Origin: Microvirga rosea
GTDB taxonomy: Bacteria > Pseudomonadota > Alphaproteobacteria > Rhizobiales > Beijerinckiaceae
NCBI RefSeq assembly: GCF_020595095.1
Contig: NZ_JAJDOP010000003.1
Coordinates: forward strand, 248,001-312,000
Direction: 5' to 3'
DNA: 64,000 nt
A program made the translations under genes and the position numbers. The notes beneath the pieces were generated by a model, which saw only the letters and a list, made by a program, of their open reading frames with translations, had not been told where the DNA came from and made no database searches. Below, one piece after another: positions 39,631-48,556 of the stretch (its first letter is position 1; the number at the start of each line of letters is the position of its first letter).

Positions 39631-40692
39631 ATGCTTGCTTTGCCAGTCTCGATCGTCGTTTCGCTCGCCTTGTGCTTTCTGCTTCTGCGCAGACTTTTAA
39701 CGGGCCGTAGATCAACGATTGTGATAGCGCTGCTTGGGGCCTGCGCCGTCCAAGGGATTGTCAACGCATTGGCCCAGTTCTATGCGGTGCCCGTGATGCG
39801 GCTGGTGCAGCCGATCACCGCTACTCTTATTCCGCCTTTGGCATGGATCGCTTTGGAAACGACAGCGGTCAGACGCTTCAATCCTCGGCGCGACCTACCT
39901 CATCTTGCCGTACCGGCCTTTACGACATTCTGCATCGGTTTTGCGCCCCAAACACTCGATATAGTCGTACCAGGCATCTTCACGATCTACGGCTTGGCGA
40001 TGTTCCAGTCGCTCCGGGCCGGCCCGGACGGGCTGCCACTAATCCGTTCAGAGGTTGATGACTGGCCGATATTGATCTGGCGGGGCGTTGCCCTGGCATT
40101 GATGTTGTCGGCCGCCAGCGACTGGCTAATAGCCGCCGCCCAGATCGCGGGCGAAGCATGGCTCCAGTCTTGGATCATCACCCTTACGTCGTCCGTATCG
40201 CTGCTCCTCATTGGAGCGCTCAGCCTTTCGGAAAGCCTCGAGACGGACGAAGAGCCAATCCAAGATCCCGAGACTGCCCCCTCCCCTGCGGATGTCGAAA
40301 AGGACATGGAGCTCATGTCGCACTTGGACGCGATTCTGGCTGAACACCAGATGTTTCTCGATCCGAACCTGAATCTCGCACGTCTTGCCCGGCGGAGTGC
40401 GGTGCCCGCAAAACAGCTCTCTATCACTATTAACCGAGCGACCGGGCAGAATGTGTCCCGATACATAAACTCTTACCGAATTCGCCACGCGTGCGAGCGT
40501 CTTGCCGCCGGCAGCAGCGTGACCAACGCCATGCTGGAGAGCGGCTTCAACACAAAATCCAATTTTAATCGGGAATTTCAAAGAGTTACGGGACAGTCGC
40601 CAACGAGCTGGCTCGCAAACGAGCACAACCGAGCGGCCAGAGGGAGGGAGGTTGCTTCGAAGGGCTCAGGCATTCGAGCGGAATTGAACTGA
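39631..40692 (+). CDS. membrane-anchored AraC-family transcriptional regulator
   Basis: 353 residues: about six to seven N-terminal membrane helices (residues 3-210; LPVSIVVSLALCFLLLRRLL first) followed by a C-terminal AraC helix-turn-helix domain (about 230-335; LNLARLARRSAVPAKQLSIT and SGFNTKSNFNREFQRVTG). Regulators of this layout sense envelope or small-molecule signals at the membrane. The start at 39631 is chosen over a TTG at 39538. It probably regulates the divergent hydrolase. Confidence 0.82.
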   Translation: MLALPVSIVVSLALCFLLLRRLLTGRRSTIVIALLGACAVQGIVNALAQFYAVPVMRLVQPITATLIPPLAWIALETTAVRRFNPRRDLPHLAVPAFTTFCIGFAPQTLDIVVPGIFTIYGLAMFQSLRAGPDGLPLIRSEVDDWPILIWRGVALALMLSAASDWLIAAAQIAGEAWLQSWIITLTSSVSLLLIGALSLSESLETDEEPIQDPETAPSPADVEKDMELMSHLDAILAEHQMFLDPNLNLARLARRSAVPAKQLSITINRATGQNVSRYINSYRIRHACERLAAGSSVTNAMLESGFNTKSNFNREFQRVTGQSPTSWLANEHNRAARGREVASKGSGIRAELN

Positions 40693-40842
40693 TCGCAGCA
40701 TTCGAGGGAAACCAGACGGACCATTTCAAACGCGGATTTAACCAAGCCAAACAAATAATTGGAACCGAGCTGGCAGCCTAGCTTCAGACAAGGGAAGGAA
40801 TGTATACTTGCTAAAATCGAGAAGTCCGTTGTTGGAATGGCG

Positions 40843-43053
40843 ATGCTGTCAACATATCTGAACTACAAGCTGATCAACAAAGATCTCCGGCAGAGCCTCG
40901 ACCGGGTGGCCGACCAGACGACGGTCCTCCGTGAAACGAAATACTATAAAGAGAATATCGGAAAAATTGGCTCGGCCAAAGAGTTCCTTGCCGATCACCG
41001 CCTCTACAAGTACGCGATGGAAGCCTATGGCCTGGACGACATGATCTACGCCAAGGCGTTCATGCGCAAGGTTCTCGAGAGTGATCTCAATGATGAGAAC
41101 AGTTTCGTCAACCGCTTGTCCGATGAGCGCTACAGGGACTTCGCCAAAGCCTTCCAGTTCACAGCCGACGGAACAACGGCGGCAAAGCCGGATATCCAGA
41201 CCGACAAGCAAGAAGACGATTTGCTTGATACCTATAATCAAGAAATTGCCAACAAAGCTAAGGCGGTTGAGGACGATACCGACTATTACAGCAAGACGGT
41301 CGCCAAGCTGACGAACATTGATGGCTTCGTGAACGACCGGCGTCTGGTTGAATATTCACTCAAGGCCTTCGGCATTGATCCGACGTATTATTCAGCCCAG
41401 ATCATGCGTAAGATCCTGACCAGCGATCCTTCCGACCCAAGCAGTTACATCAATTCGATCAAAGACCCCGCCTACGCCGAGATTGCCGAGTCGCTCCAAG
41501 CCTTAGCGGACTCGTTCAACTTCAATTCGGACGGAAGTCTCCCAGCTGGAACTCCTGTCCAAACGACGGCTCAGATTAAATCCCTGACCGAAACCTACGT
41601 GCTTTCGGTCCCGGATCGTGTCACGCCGATGGCCGCACAACTGAATACGGATTATTTCGAGAGCAAGGCGTCTCAGATCACCTCGGTTACGCAACTCATG
41701 GGTGACGAGAGGCTCTTGAGCTATGTCCTGACGACCTTCGGCCTCGAGGACAACGCGACAACCCGCGCAAACCTTCCCAAAGCTCTGACGAGCGACCTGT
41801 CCAATCCAGCTAGCTTTGCCAATACATCGAATAACGACACCTATCGGAAGCTTGCTCAGCTTTTCAATTTCCTACCTGATGGAAAGGTCCCGACGGGCCA
41901 AAAGATGCTCGGTCGCGACGAGCTCGCCGAGGTCACCGTGACCTATATGGCAGCCTATGATGACGCCGACCAGAAGGACGACAGCGAGAAAATTGCATTC
42001 TACAAGAACATGATCGACGTTGTCGAAGACGTGGACGGATTGGTGAACAACTTCATCCTCTACGACTTCGTCATGGAGGCTTTCGGCCTCGATCCCGACA
42101 CAGAGTCGAAAACGACAATCCGAAAGGTTCTGACCAGCGATCTGTCAGATCCCAACAGCTTTGCCAATCAGACCCGAGACAGCCGGTACATCAATCTTGC
42201 GGAGGCCTTCAACTTCGACGCCTCTGGCAAGCCTCGCATCCCTCGTACGGCCCAGTCGGAGGGAGAAATCTCCTCGACAGCGAGCGCTTACCTGGTCGGC
42301 GCGACGGGGCGCGGCCAAACACTGGATCAGGCCAAAACTGAAACCGTCTACTATCGCGAGCAGATCGACCGGGTCACTTCGTTAAAGGACCTGTTGGATA
42401 ACAAGCGCTTGCTGACCTATGTCCTTGAGGCTTTTGGCGTAACGCTGCCGAGCACTCCAGCCGACTTCATGGAACAGGTCATGAAGAGCGACGTCGACGA
42501 TCCCGATAGTTTTGCAAATAAGCTCGAGGATCGGCGTTTTGCGCAGATCGCGGCGTCATTCAACTTTGACACCGATGGAAATCTGGTGGTGCGCCCTGAA
42601 GACCAGTCGCAATCACGGCGCGGCGTCATGAACACCATCGAACTGCATACGCGACAGACTCTCGAAAAGCAGTCCGGTGAAGAAAACGAAGGTTTACGTC
42701 TGGCCCTGTACTTTCAGCGTAAGGCATCGGGCATAACCTCCGTATATAGCATCTTGGCGGATAGAGCGCTTCAGCAGGTTGTCTTCAAGGCTCTTGGCCT
42801 CCCTGACGAAATGGCCCAAGCGCCCGTCGATCATCAAGCCGAGCTTTTGAAGAGCAGACTAAATCTCGATGACTTCAAGGACACTGAAAAGCTCGAGAGA
42901 TTCCTTTCGCGTTTCAGTATCAGGTACGACATGGAAAACGACACCTCCACTTCCCTCGCGACTGCTCTGTTTCAGAATGCGGGCCAGAACGAGGTCAGCG
43001 TTAATGCAATGGTGAGCTTCGCTCAGCTCCGGGCATCGCGCTACTATTCGTAG
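40843..43053 (+). CDS. large DUF1217 repeat protein
   Basis: 736 residues made of about six modules of roughly 115-125 residues. Each module has the pattern Y(Y/F)...I..I.s...L..d.rL..Y.leAfGl......i.kvl.SDl.DP.SFaN......y..la.aFnF..dG. The last module is degenerate. DUF1217 is known from Rhizobiales, in some species within flagellar gene clusters. No signal peptide or membrane helix is evident and there is no flagellar gene in this window. The N-terminus begins LSTYLNYKLINKD; ATG 40843 has GGA six bases before, and 40837 is an alternative. Confidence 0.82.
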   Translation: MLSTYLNYKLINKDLRQSLDRVADQTTVLRETKYYKENIGKIGSAKEFLADHRLYKYAMEAYGLDDMIYAKAFMRKVLESDLNDENSFVNRLSDERYRDFAKAFQFTADGTTAAKPDIQTDKQEDDLLDTYNQEIANKAKAVEDDTDYYSKTVAKLTNIDGFVNDRRLVEYSLKAFGIDPTYYSAQIMRKILTSDPSDPSSYINSIKDPAYAEIAESLQALADSFNFNSDGSLPAGTPVQTTAQIKSLTETYVLSVPDRVTPMAAQLNTDYFESKASQITSVTQLMGDERLLSYVLTTFGLEDNATTRANLPKALTSDLSNPASFANTSNNDTYRKLAQLFNFLPDGKVPTGQKMLGRDELAEVTVTYMAAYDDADQKDDSEKIAFYKNMIDVVEDVDGLVNNFILYDFVMEAFGLDPDTESKTTIRKVLTSDLSDPNSFANQTRDSRYINLAEAFNFDASGKPRIPRTAQSEGEISSTASAYLVGATGRGQTLDQAKTETVYYREQIDRVTSLKDLLDNKRLLTYVLEAFGVTLPSTPADFMEQVMKSDVDDPDSFANKLEDRRFAQIAASFNFDTDGNLVVRPEDQSQSRRGVMNTIELHTRQTLEKQSGEENEGLRLALYFQRKASGITSVYSILADRALQQVVFKALGLPDEMAQAPVDHQAELLKSRLNLDDFKDTEKLERFLSRFSIRYDMENDTSTSLATALFQNAGQNEVSVNAMVSFAQLRASRYYS

Positions 43054-43101
43054 CCAGAATAAGAAACAGGCACTTGAACCGACCAGGCGGTAGTTTCAAT
43101 A

Positions 43102-43668
43102 ATGAAATCGACGAAAGCCGCCATTTTCGTAAGCGTTGCGCTTTCTGCCGGCCATATCGGTAGCGCCGCTGCGCAATCCGCCGTCTATACGGAGATCAAG
43201 GGCGAGGGTTGCAAGCAGCTTAGGAGCGAAGCTGAATATAGTGAATGGCAGTGCCTGGGTCCTGTCGGACAGCGCGTCTTGTTTGCCGATATGGGTTTGA
43301 TGTTTGGCGTCCAATTTGGAAAGGACGCTAAGCTGCAGCCTCCTTTTCGTGCTGCGGCAGCCTCTATCGGCAACAAGATTGAGTGGCGGCTCGACACCTC
43401 CGGACAACCCTACGCCTCTATCTTTCGCGCTTTTGTGAGCGAAGAGATCAATGCACCAAAGAAGCAGCAGGTTCATCAGGTCCTTGTCGTTACAAAGATC
43501 GACGGCGCTCGGGCCTGTCATATGGCTTACGTGAACGCGAAACTTCAGAACGCGAATGCAAAAGCCGCTGAGATCGCAGACACGAGAGCGGCTGGTTTCA
43601 AGTGCGGGCAGGACATTCCCGAGAGGATCGGTGAACCACAGAGATTTTATGATGCGGAGTCATCATAA
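43102..43668 (+). CDS. hypothetical secreted protein with four cysteines
   Basis: 188 residues with a clear signal peptide (basic KSTK, hydrophobic core IFVSVALSAGHIG, cleavage after AAA-QS near 25). The mature part has Cys in GEGCKQL, QCLGP, ARACHMAY and FKCGQD, enough for two disulfides. No family recognised. It starts 49 bases after the DUF1217 gene on the same strand and is likely in the same transcript. Confidence 0.7.
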   Translation: MKSTKAAIFVSVALSAGHIGSAAAQSAVYTEIKGEGCKQLRSEAEYSEWQCLGPVGQRVLFADMGLMFGVQFGKDAKLQPPFRAAAASIGNKIEWRLDTSGQPYASIFRAFVSEEINAPKKQQVHQVLVVTKIDGARACHMAYVNAKLQNANAKAAEIADTRAAGFKCGQDIPERIGEPQRFYDAESS

Positions 43669-43724
43669 AGGCCGCTTCGATCATGAGGCCTCAAGGCTGA
43701 ATCACCCAACGGATCAATTGGCGC

Positions 43725-44549
43725 TCACCCGCCCTTCACAGCCCCGGCCGTGAGACCTGCAATAATCTGCCGTTGAGCGATGATAGTCAGAACGAGAACC
43801 GGAAAAGTCACGATGAGAGCCGCCGCAGCCAATGGGCCCCAGCTGAGCTGCTCGAACGACAGCATGTTGTAAACGGCAACCGGCAAGGTTCGCGTTTCGC
43901 GACCGGCGAGCACTACCCCAAAGACGAAGTTATTCCAGGAAAAGATCACCGCGAGGATGAACGCGACGGTGATCCCTGGCTTTGCAATCGGCAGCGCGAC
44001 GTGGCGAAAGACGTGCCAGCGGTTGGCGCCATCAATAACGGCAGCCTCTTCGAGCTCAAGCGGTGTCGTCTCGAAGTAGCCAATCATGATCCAGATGACG
44101 ATCGGGACCGTAATAACCAGATGTGCAATGACTTGCGGCAGGAGGGTTCCCATCAATCCCAGCCACTGAAACAAAAGAAAAAGTGGGATCAGGTAGGATA
44201 GTCCCGGCGTCATGCGCGCAATAAGCACCACGACAGCGGCCTTCGTTGCCCGCATGCGTGCAATGCCGTAGCCCGCCGGAACGCCGATCAGAAGGGCGAG
44301 CCCAGTCGCAGCTCCCGTGACGATCACGCTATTGAGGAAGAACAATCCGAAGCGATTAGACTCGAATACACCCGTGTAGTTCTTCCAGGCAAAACGCTCT
44401 GGGATCAAAATCGGCGGATAAGCAGCGTTATCGACTTCGAACTTGAGTGATAGCGATAGCATCCAAATGAAGAAGAGTACGGCGGGAGACGCCAATACCA
44501 ACGCCACGAACAGCATTCCAAGCGTATCAAGAGTCCTCCGGACGTTCAT
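43725..44549 (-). CDS. carbohydrate ABC transporter permease, MalG type
   Basis: 274 residues with six membrane segments and the EAA loop motif (EEAAVIDGANRWHVFRHVALP) that contacts an ATPase. Typical of the CUT1 sugar-importer family. The ATG at 44549 overlaps the stop of the partner permease by four bases (ATGA). It is last gene in the reverse operon SBP - permease - permease, which has no ATP-binding subunit. Confidence 0.93.
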   Translation of the reverse strand: MNVRRTLDTLGMLFVALVLASPAVLFFIWMLSLSLKFEVDNAAYPPILIPERFAWKNYTGVFESNRFGLFFLNSVIVTGAATGLALLIGVPAGYGIARMRATKAAVVVLIARMTPGLSYLIPLFLLFQWLGLMGTLLPQVIAHLVITVPIVIWIMIGYFETTPLELEEAAVIDGANRWHVFRHVALPIAKPGITVAFILAVIFSWNNFVFGVVLAGRETRTLPVAVYNMLSFEQLSWGPLAAAALIVTFPVLVLTIIAQRQIIAGLTAGAVKGG

Positions 44550-45505
44550 GCGCCCCCCTGTACGTCGATCCACTTGGTCCGCTGACGGAGATGCAGCATG
44601 AGAAGCGAGAGTGCGATCACGAGAACAAAGAACACGACGGCAATCGCCGAGCCATAGCCGACATCATAGTAAGCGAATGCCACGCTATAGAGGTAGAGAT
44701 TGATGGTCTCCGAGGCGGTGCCCGGACCGCCTTGGGTGATCGCATAGATGATGTCGAAACTCTTGAGCGCATCGATGGTGCGGATAATGACGGCCACCAT
44801 AAGAAACGGCGCGACCATGGGAAGCGTAATGTAACGAAAACGCTGAAAGGCGTTGGCCCCATCGATGGCAGCACTCTCGTAAGGCTCGGTCGGAATGGCC
44901 GCCAGTCCGCCAAGGACGATCAACATGACGAGCGGTGTCCACTGCCAGGTCTCGACAAGGACAAGCGAGGGAATGACCGTCGCAGGGTTGAACACCCAAG
45001 ATTGCGGAGGAATGCCGATGAGTGAGAGAAGGTAGTTCAACACCCCTAATTGAGGGTGGAACATCATCGTCCAGACAAGGGCAATCGCTACCGGAGTCGC
45101 CATCATCGGCATAACGAAAAGGCCGCGCAAAACACCGCGGAAGGGAACCCGGGCGTTGAAGATAAGCGCAGCAAGCGTGCCGAATATCAGCGGCAGGACC
45201 ACAGCCAGGAATGTATAAACCAGGGTGTGGCCGACGGAAGCGATGAACCGCTCGTCCGAAGCAAGGCGTGCGTAGTTGGACAGGCCGGAGAAGCGGCGGG
45301 CGCCGCCGACGGTCCACTCATGCAGGCTCATCCAGACGGTAAAGCCCCACGGGAAGACGATGACTGAGCCGACCACAGCAACGGCCGGGATCACAAAAGG
45401 CCAATAGGTGCTGCGGGGGCGAGCACCTGCAACGGGCGCCGCCTCCGCTACGTTTTTCGGGTGCTGCTCAACAATGGCAGCTATAGGACCATCCTGCATC
45501 GCCAT
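44546..45505 (-). CDS. carbohydrate ABC transporter permease, MalF/UgpA type
   Basis: 319 residues with about six transmembrane segments after a cytoplasmic N-terminus (about 30 residues) and the EAA motif YESAAIDGANAFQRFRYITLP. CUT1 family. Follows the binding-protein gene by 14 bases and is translationally coupled with the MalG-type partner. Confidence 0.93.
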   Translation of the reverse strand: MAMQDGPIAAIVEQHPKNVAEAAPVAGARPRSTYWPFVIPAVAVVGSVIVFPWGFTVWMSLHEWTVGGARRFSGLSNYARLASDERFIASVGHTLVYTFLAVVLPLIFGTLAALIFNARVPFRGVLRGLFVMPMMATPVAIALVWTMMFHPQLGVLNYLLSLIGIPPQSWVFNPATVIPSLVLVETWQWTPLVMLIVLGGLAAIPTEPYESAAIDGANAFQRFRYITLPMVAPFLMVAVIIRTIDALKSFDIIYAITQGGPGTASETINLYLYSVAFAYYDVGYGSAIAVVFFVLVIALSLLMLHLRQRTKWIDVQGGA

Positions 45506-45519
45506 AAGGCAATAAACCG

Positions 45520-46851
45520 CTAGGCTTTCTCGCTGCGCTCAAGGATCGGCTTGAACTGCTCCGTCGCTTTCTTCAGCTCTGCCGCAGGATCTCCACCTGA
45601 AATGAGGTTTGTCAGGGCAATACCCATAATATCCCGGAACTCGGTAACTGGCTGGACGACCGGAAGGCCCAGCTTGCTGATCTTTCCGGACTCAACGACG
45701 GCATCGATCCACGCCGGCGGCATCTTTACGCCCTTGCGAACGTCCTGATCGTTGAGGATGGAAGGACGGAACGGGACGCCGCCGCCCGCCTGCAGGAGTC
45801 GGGCACCCATGAGTTTCGAAATGGCCCATTGGCAATAAAGAAAGGCCGCCTCCTTGTTCTTGCTGGCAGCCGTAACGCCGATGCCATCACCGAAGGTCGC
45901 GGAGGCCTGGGCCTTCGGGCCACGGGGCATGACGCCATAACCGACCTTGCCGACGACACGCGATTTCTCAGGGTCCTCAAGCGGTGGGGCGAAACCAACG
46001 CCATCGAGCCACAAGCCGATCTTTCCCTGCAAGAATGCAGATTGGCACTCCGACCAGTTGAACCCGGCAACACCCTGTGGCGCAGATTTGGTGAGGAGAC
46101 GTTGATATAGCCGAGCTGCCTCGATCGCCTCCGGCGTATCCGTCATCAGGTTCCCGTTTGCGTCAACCGGATCGACACCGTAACCCAAAAGAAAACTTGT
46201 CCAGACAGGTACATTGGCGTTCTTCAAACCGCGGGCGACGAAGCCGTAAGTGCCCTCCTTGCTGTCCGTCAGCGCCTCCGCGGCCTTCACCATTTCATCG
46301 AAGGTCTGGGGATAGGAGAGCCCCTTCTTTGCGAAGAGATCCTTGTTCCAGTACACCATCCAATAATCGACGGAGAAAGGCAGAGACAGCATCTGTCCCT
46401 GAGGGTTCTTTGCATAAAGCAGCCCCGCCTGGGAGAAGTCGCTTTCCGTCAGTGTAGGATCGGTCAGCTCGGGATTCTTCATGAAGCCACTGATATCGGC
46501 AAGCCAATTGGCTTTCTCGAACTGACGTTTCTGGACGTGATAGCTGATGTGAACCACGTCGAAGCTGGGGCTTCCGGAGTTCAGCTCGATAACGGCTTTC
46601 TGCCGCTGCTGCTGCTCCGGGGTCTGCTCGGAGGAGACCTGGATTCCCGTCAGATCGGTAAATTCCTTCTCATATTTCTGAAGCACCTCACCACGCGGAC
46701 TCTTGATGAGGTTCACGCCGATTTTCGTGCCGGCGTACTTTTTCCAATTGACCTCCGCAAAGGCAGGAAGTGTTCCGCCAAGGCTGCAGGCTGCAGCCGC
46801 AGTGGTTGCGAGAAATGTACGGCGCGTGAATGAACGTGCTGTCTCAGACAT
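45520..46851 (-). CDS. extracellular sugar-binding protein, Tat signal
   Basis: 443-residue periplasmic ligand-binding protein of the family-1 (sugar) group. The N-terminus SFTRRTFLATTAAAACSLGG is a twin-arginine signal (RRTFL) followed by a hydrophobic stretch, with cleavage likely after AFA. Body motifs include FTDLTGIQVSSEQTPEQQQR and the C-terminal lobe ending in EQFKPILE. The ligand is unknown; the neighbouring aldolase and kinase suggest a sugar or sugar-acid. Confidence 0.92.
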   Translation of the reverse strand: MSETARSFTRRTFLATTAAAACSLGGTLPAFAEVNWKKYAGTKIGVNLIKSPRGEVLQKYEKEFTDLTGIQVSSEQTPEQQQRQKAVIELNSGSPSFDVVHISYHVQKRQFEKANWLADISGFMKNPELTDPTLTESDFSQAGLLYAKNPQGQMLSLPFSVDYWMVYWNKDLFAKKGLSYPQTFDEMVKAAEALTDSKEGTYGFVARGLKNANVPVWTSFLLGYGVDPVDANGNLMTDTPEAIEAARLYQRLLTKSAPQGVAGFNWSECQSAFLQGKIGLWLDGVGFAPPLEDPEKSRVVGKVGYGVMPRGPKAQASATFGDGIGVTAASKNKEAAFLYCQWAISKLMGARLLQAGGGVPFRPSILNDQDVRKGVKMPPAWIDAVVESGKISKLGLPVVQPVTEFRDIMGIALTNLISGGDPAAELKKATEQFKPILERSEKA

Positions 46852-46906
46852 ATGTCAGTTCCCTCCCCTTGTTGCGTTCATCGACCATTCTGGTTCGTTT
46901 CTTTGC

Positions 46907-46934
46907 TTGCAACCGATTAAGCACCATGTAACAT
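46907..46934 (+). promoter_or_regulatory. putative promoter of the aldolase-regulator-kinase operon
   Basis: TTGCAA, 16 bases, TAACAT, about 58 bases before the TTG start of the aldolase gene. The -10 box overlaps the palindrome at 46925-46937. Confidence 0.42.
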
Positions 46935-46937
46935 GTT
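46925..46937. promoter_or_regulatory. putative GntR-family operator
   Basis: Perfect palindrome CATGT-A-ACATG (46925-46935), overlapping a second one, AACATGTT (46930-46937). It lies between the divergent transporter and catabolic operons and over the forward -10 box, where a GntR/FCD repressor from the operon would act. Inference from position and symmetry only. Confidence 0.4.
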
Positions 46938-46991
46938 AGTGTCAACAGCCCCGTTGAACTGCCTGAACCGTACCGGTTTTCGGAGGTCATC

Positions 46992-47879
46992 TTGTCGCTC
47001 AGCTTCGGCATTAGCCCGGCCCTCGTCACTCCATTTACGGATGGTGGCGTGGACGTTCGACGTCTGGCTGCTCACGCTCAGGATTGTATGGCTCGTGGCT
47101 GCAGAACTGCAACGATCTTCGGAACAACAGGTGAAGGGCCATCCGTGGGCTCAGCGGAGCGTGACCGGGTTGCTCGTGAAATGATCAGCCTGGGAGTTCC
47201 GGCGGACCGCATGGTGGAAGGCGTCATTGCCTGCTCTCTCGAAGAGGCTGCCGAGAGCACCAGTCGAGCATTGCGGCGGGGTGCAGATGCTGTGCTGCTC
47301 GCGCCACCCTTCTACTTCCGGCCTGTGCCCGACGACACGGTCTTTGAATGGTATGCCTCAGTATTCGATGCTGTCGGCACAGGCATCAGAGACGTGCTTC
47401 TTTATCACATCCCCGGGATGACAGGGGTTCCGCTATCACACCACGTGATTAAGCGCCTGCTTGAGCGCTTTCCTCGGGCGATTCGCGGAGTGAAGGATAG
47501 TGCGGGCGATTCCGAGGCAACCTTTGCGCTGATTAAAGCATTTCCAGAGCTCGAAATTCTTGTTGGCGACGAAAGATACCTCGGACGCGCCTGTGCGGCC
47601 GGCGCCGCTGGCTCGATCTGCGGCGTGGCAAATATCGTGCCCGAGGCCATCATCGATTTAGCGAAGGCCGGTGGCGACGATCCTCGGATTGTCGAGCTTG
47701 TCGACGAAATCACTCGATACCCGATCATTCCGATGGTGAAGGCCCTACTGGCCCATCTTCGTCAGGACGGCGTTTGGGCCCTCGCCCGTCCTCCTCTTCC
47801 GACGATGAGCGGGAGAGATGCGGCTCGCGCGATCGAATTATTGATGCGCATCCGTCAATCTGCCGAAGGTGTCGTATGA
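46992..47879 (+). CDS. DHDPS/N-acetylneuraminate-lyase family aldolase
   Basis: 295-residue TIM-barrel class I aldolase. GTTGEGPS, LLYHIPGMTGVP (catalytic Tyr) and the Schiff-base Lys in GVKDSAGD are intact. It is not the biosynthetic dapA by context; a 2-keto-3-deoxy sugar-acid or other pyruvate aldolase/dehydratase is more likely. The start is a TTG at 46992 with GGAGG five bases before it. Its stop overlaps the GntR gene's ATG. Confidence 0.88.
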   Translation: MSLSFGISPALVTPFTDGGVDVRRLAAHAQDCMARGCRTATIFGTTGEGPSVGSAERDRVAREMISLGVPADRMVEGVIACSLEEAAESTSRALRRGADAVLLAPPFYFRPVPDDTVFEWYASVFDAVGTGIRDVLLYHIPGMTGVPLSHHVIKRLLERFPRAIRGVKDSAGDSEATFALIKAFPELEILVGDERYLGRACAAGAAGSICGVANIVPEAIIDLAKAGGDDPRIVELVDEITRYPIIPMVKALLAHLRQDGVWALARPPLPTMSGRDAARAIELLMRIRQSAEGVV

Positions 47880-48550
47880 CCATGGCTCGAGCGGCCCCTC
47901 GGGCTGAACTCAAACTTCGCGAGAGGGCCTATGATGCTTTCACTGAGCATCTGTTGCGCAGCGAGATCAAGCCCGGTCAGTTCGTCACTCAGCGCGAGCT
48001 CGTAGCCCTCACGGGGCAACCACTCGGTGCCATTCGGGAGCTCATTCCTCGCCTTGAAGCAGAAGGGTTGATCATCACTGTTCCTCAAAGGGGACTCCAA
48101 ATCCTCCCTCTCGATATTACTCTAGTTCGCAATGCTTTTCAGTTTCGTCTGATCCTTGAGCGTGAGGCGATTGCCATGTTCTGTCAGGCCGCCAGCGATA
48201 CGGCGCTTCGAGAGCTTGAGGCCAGACATCGATCCATCGTGACCTCGGCGGAGAGACATTTAAGCGAAGATATCATTGCAGAAGCGCAGGACGTCGACCG
48301 CGCATTCCACGAAACAGTGATCGACGAACTCAACAATGACATCATATCAAGAGTTTATCGGGTGAATTGGATCAAAGTTCGGCTCATTCGGCAAAGCGAG
48401 ACTAGCCTTGATGAGCAGCTCGTCGTCCCCGTCATGCGTGAGCACCTCGCGATTATCGATGCGCTAAAACGCCGTGACGTTACTGCCGCCGTCGAGACGG
48501 CAACCGCCCATATTATGAATGCGCGGTCCAGAGCGCTCCGACTAGGATAG
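47876..48550 (+). CDS. GntR-family transcriptional regulator with FCD domain
   Basis: 224 residues: winged-helix domain (about 15-75; LLRSEIKPGQFVTQRELVAL and AIRELIPRLEAEGLI) followed by an all-helical FCD domain (about 85-215) with metal/ligand-type residues (DVDRAFHETVIDEL and VMREHLAIIDALKRRD). The ATG at 47876 overlaps the aldolase stop by four bases. Likely local repressor of the sugar locus, relieved by an intermediate. Confidence 0.92.
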   Translation: MTMARAAPRAELKLRERAYDAFTEHLLRSEIKPGQFVTQRELVALTGQPLGAIRELIPRLEAEGLIITVPQRGLQILPLDITLVRNAFQFRLILEREAIAMFCQAASDTALRELEARHRSIVTSAERHLSEDIIAEAQDVDRAFHETVIDELNNDIISRVYRVNWIKVRLIRQSETSLDEQLVVPVMREHLAIIDALKRRDVTAAVETATAHIMNARSRALRLG

Positions 48551-48556
48551 TCTTAG

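Noticed and set aside
46992..47879. Lysine-biosynthetic dapA
   Set aside because: Context is a sugar importer, GntR/FCD regulator and PfkB kinase, so a catabolic member of the DHDPS/NAL family is more likely.
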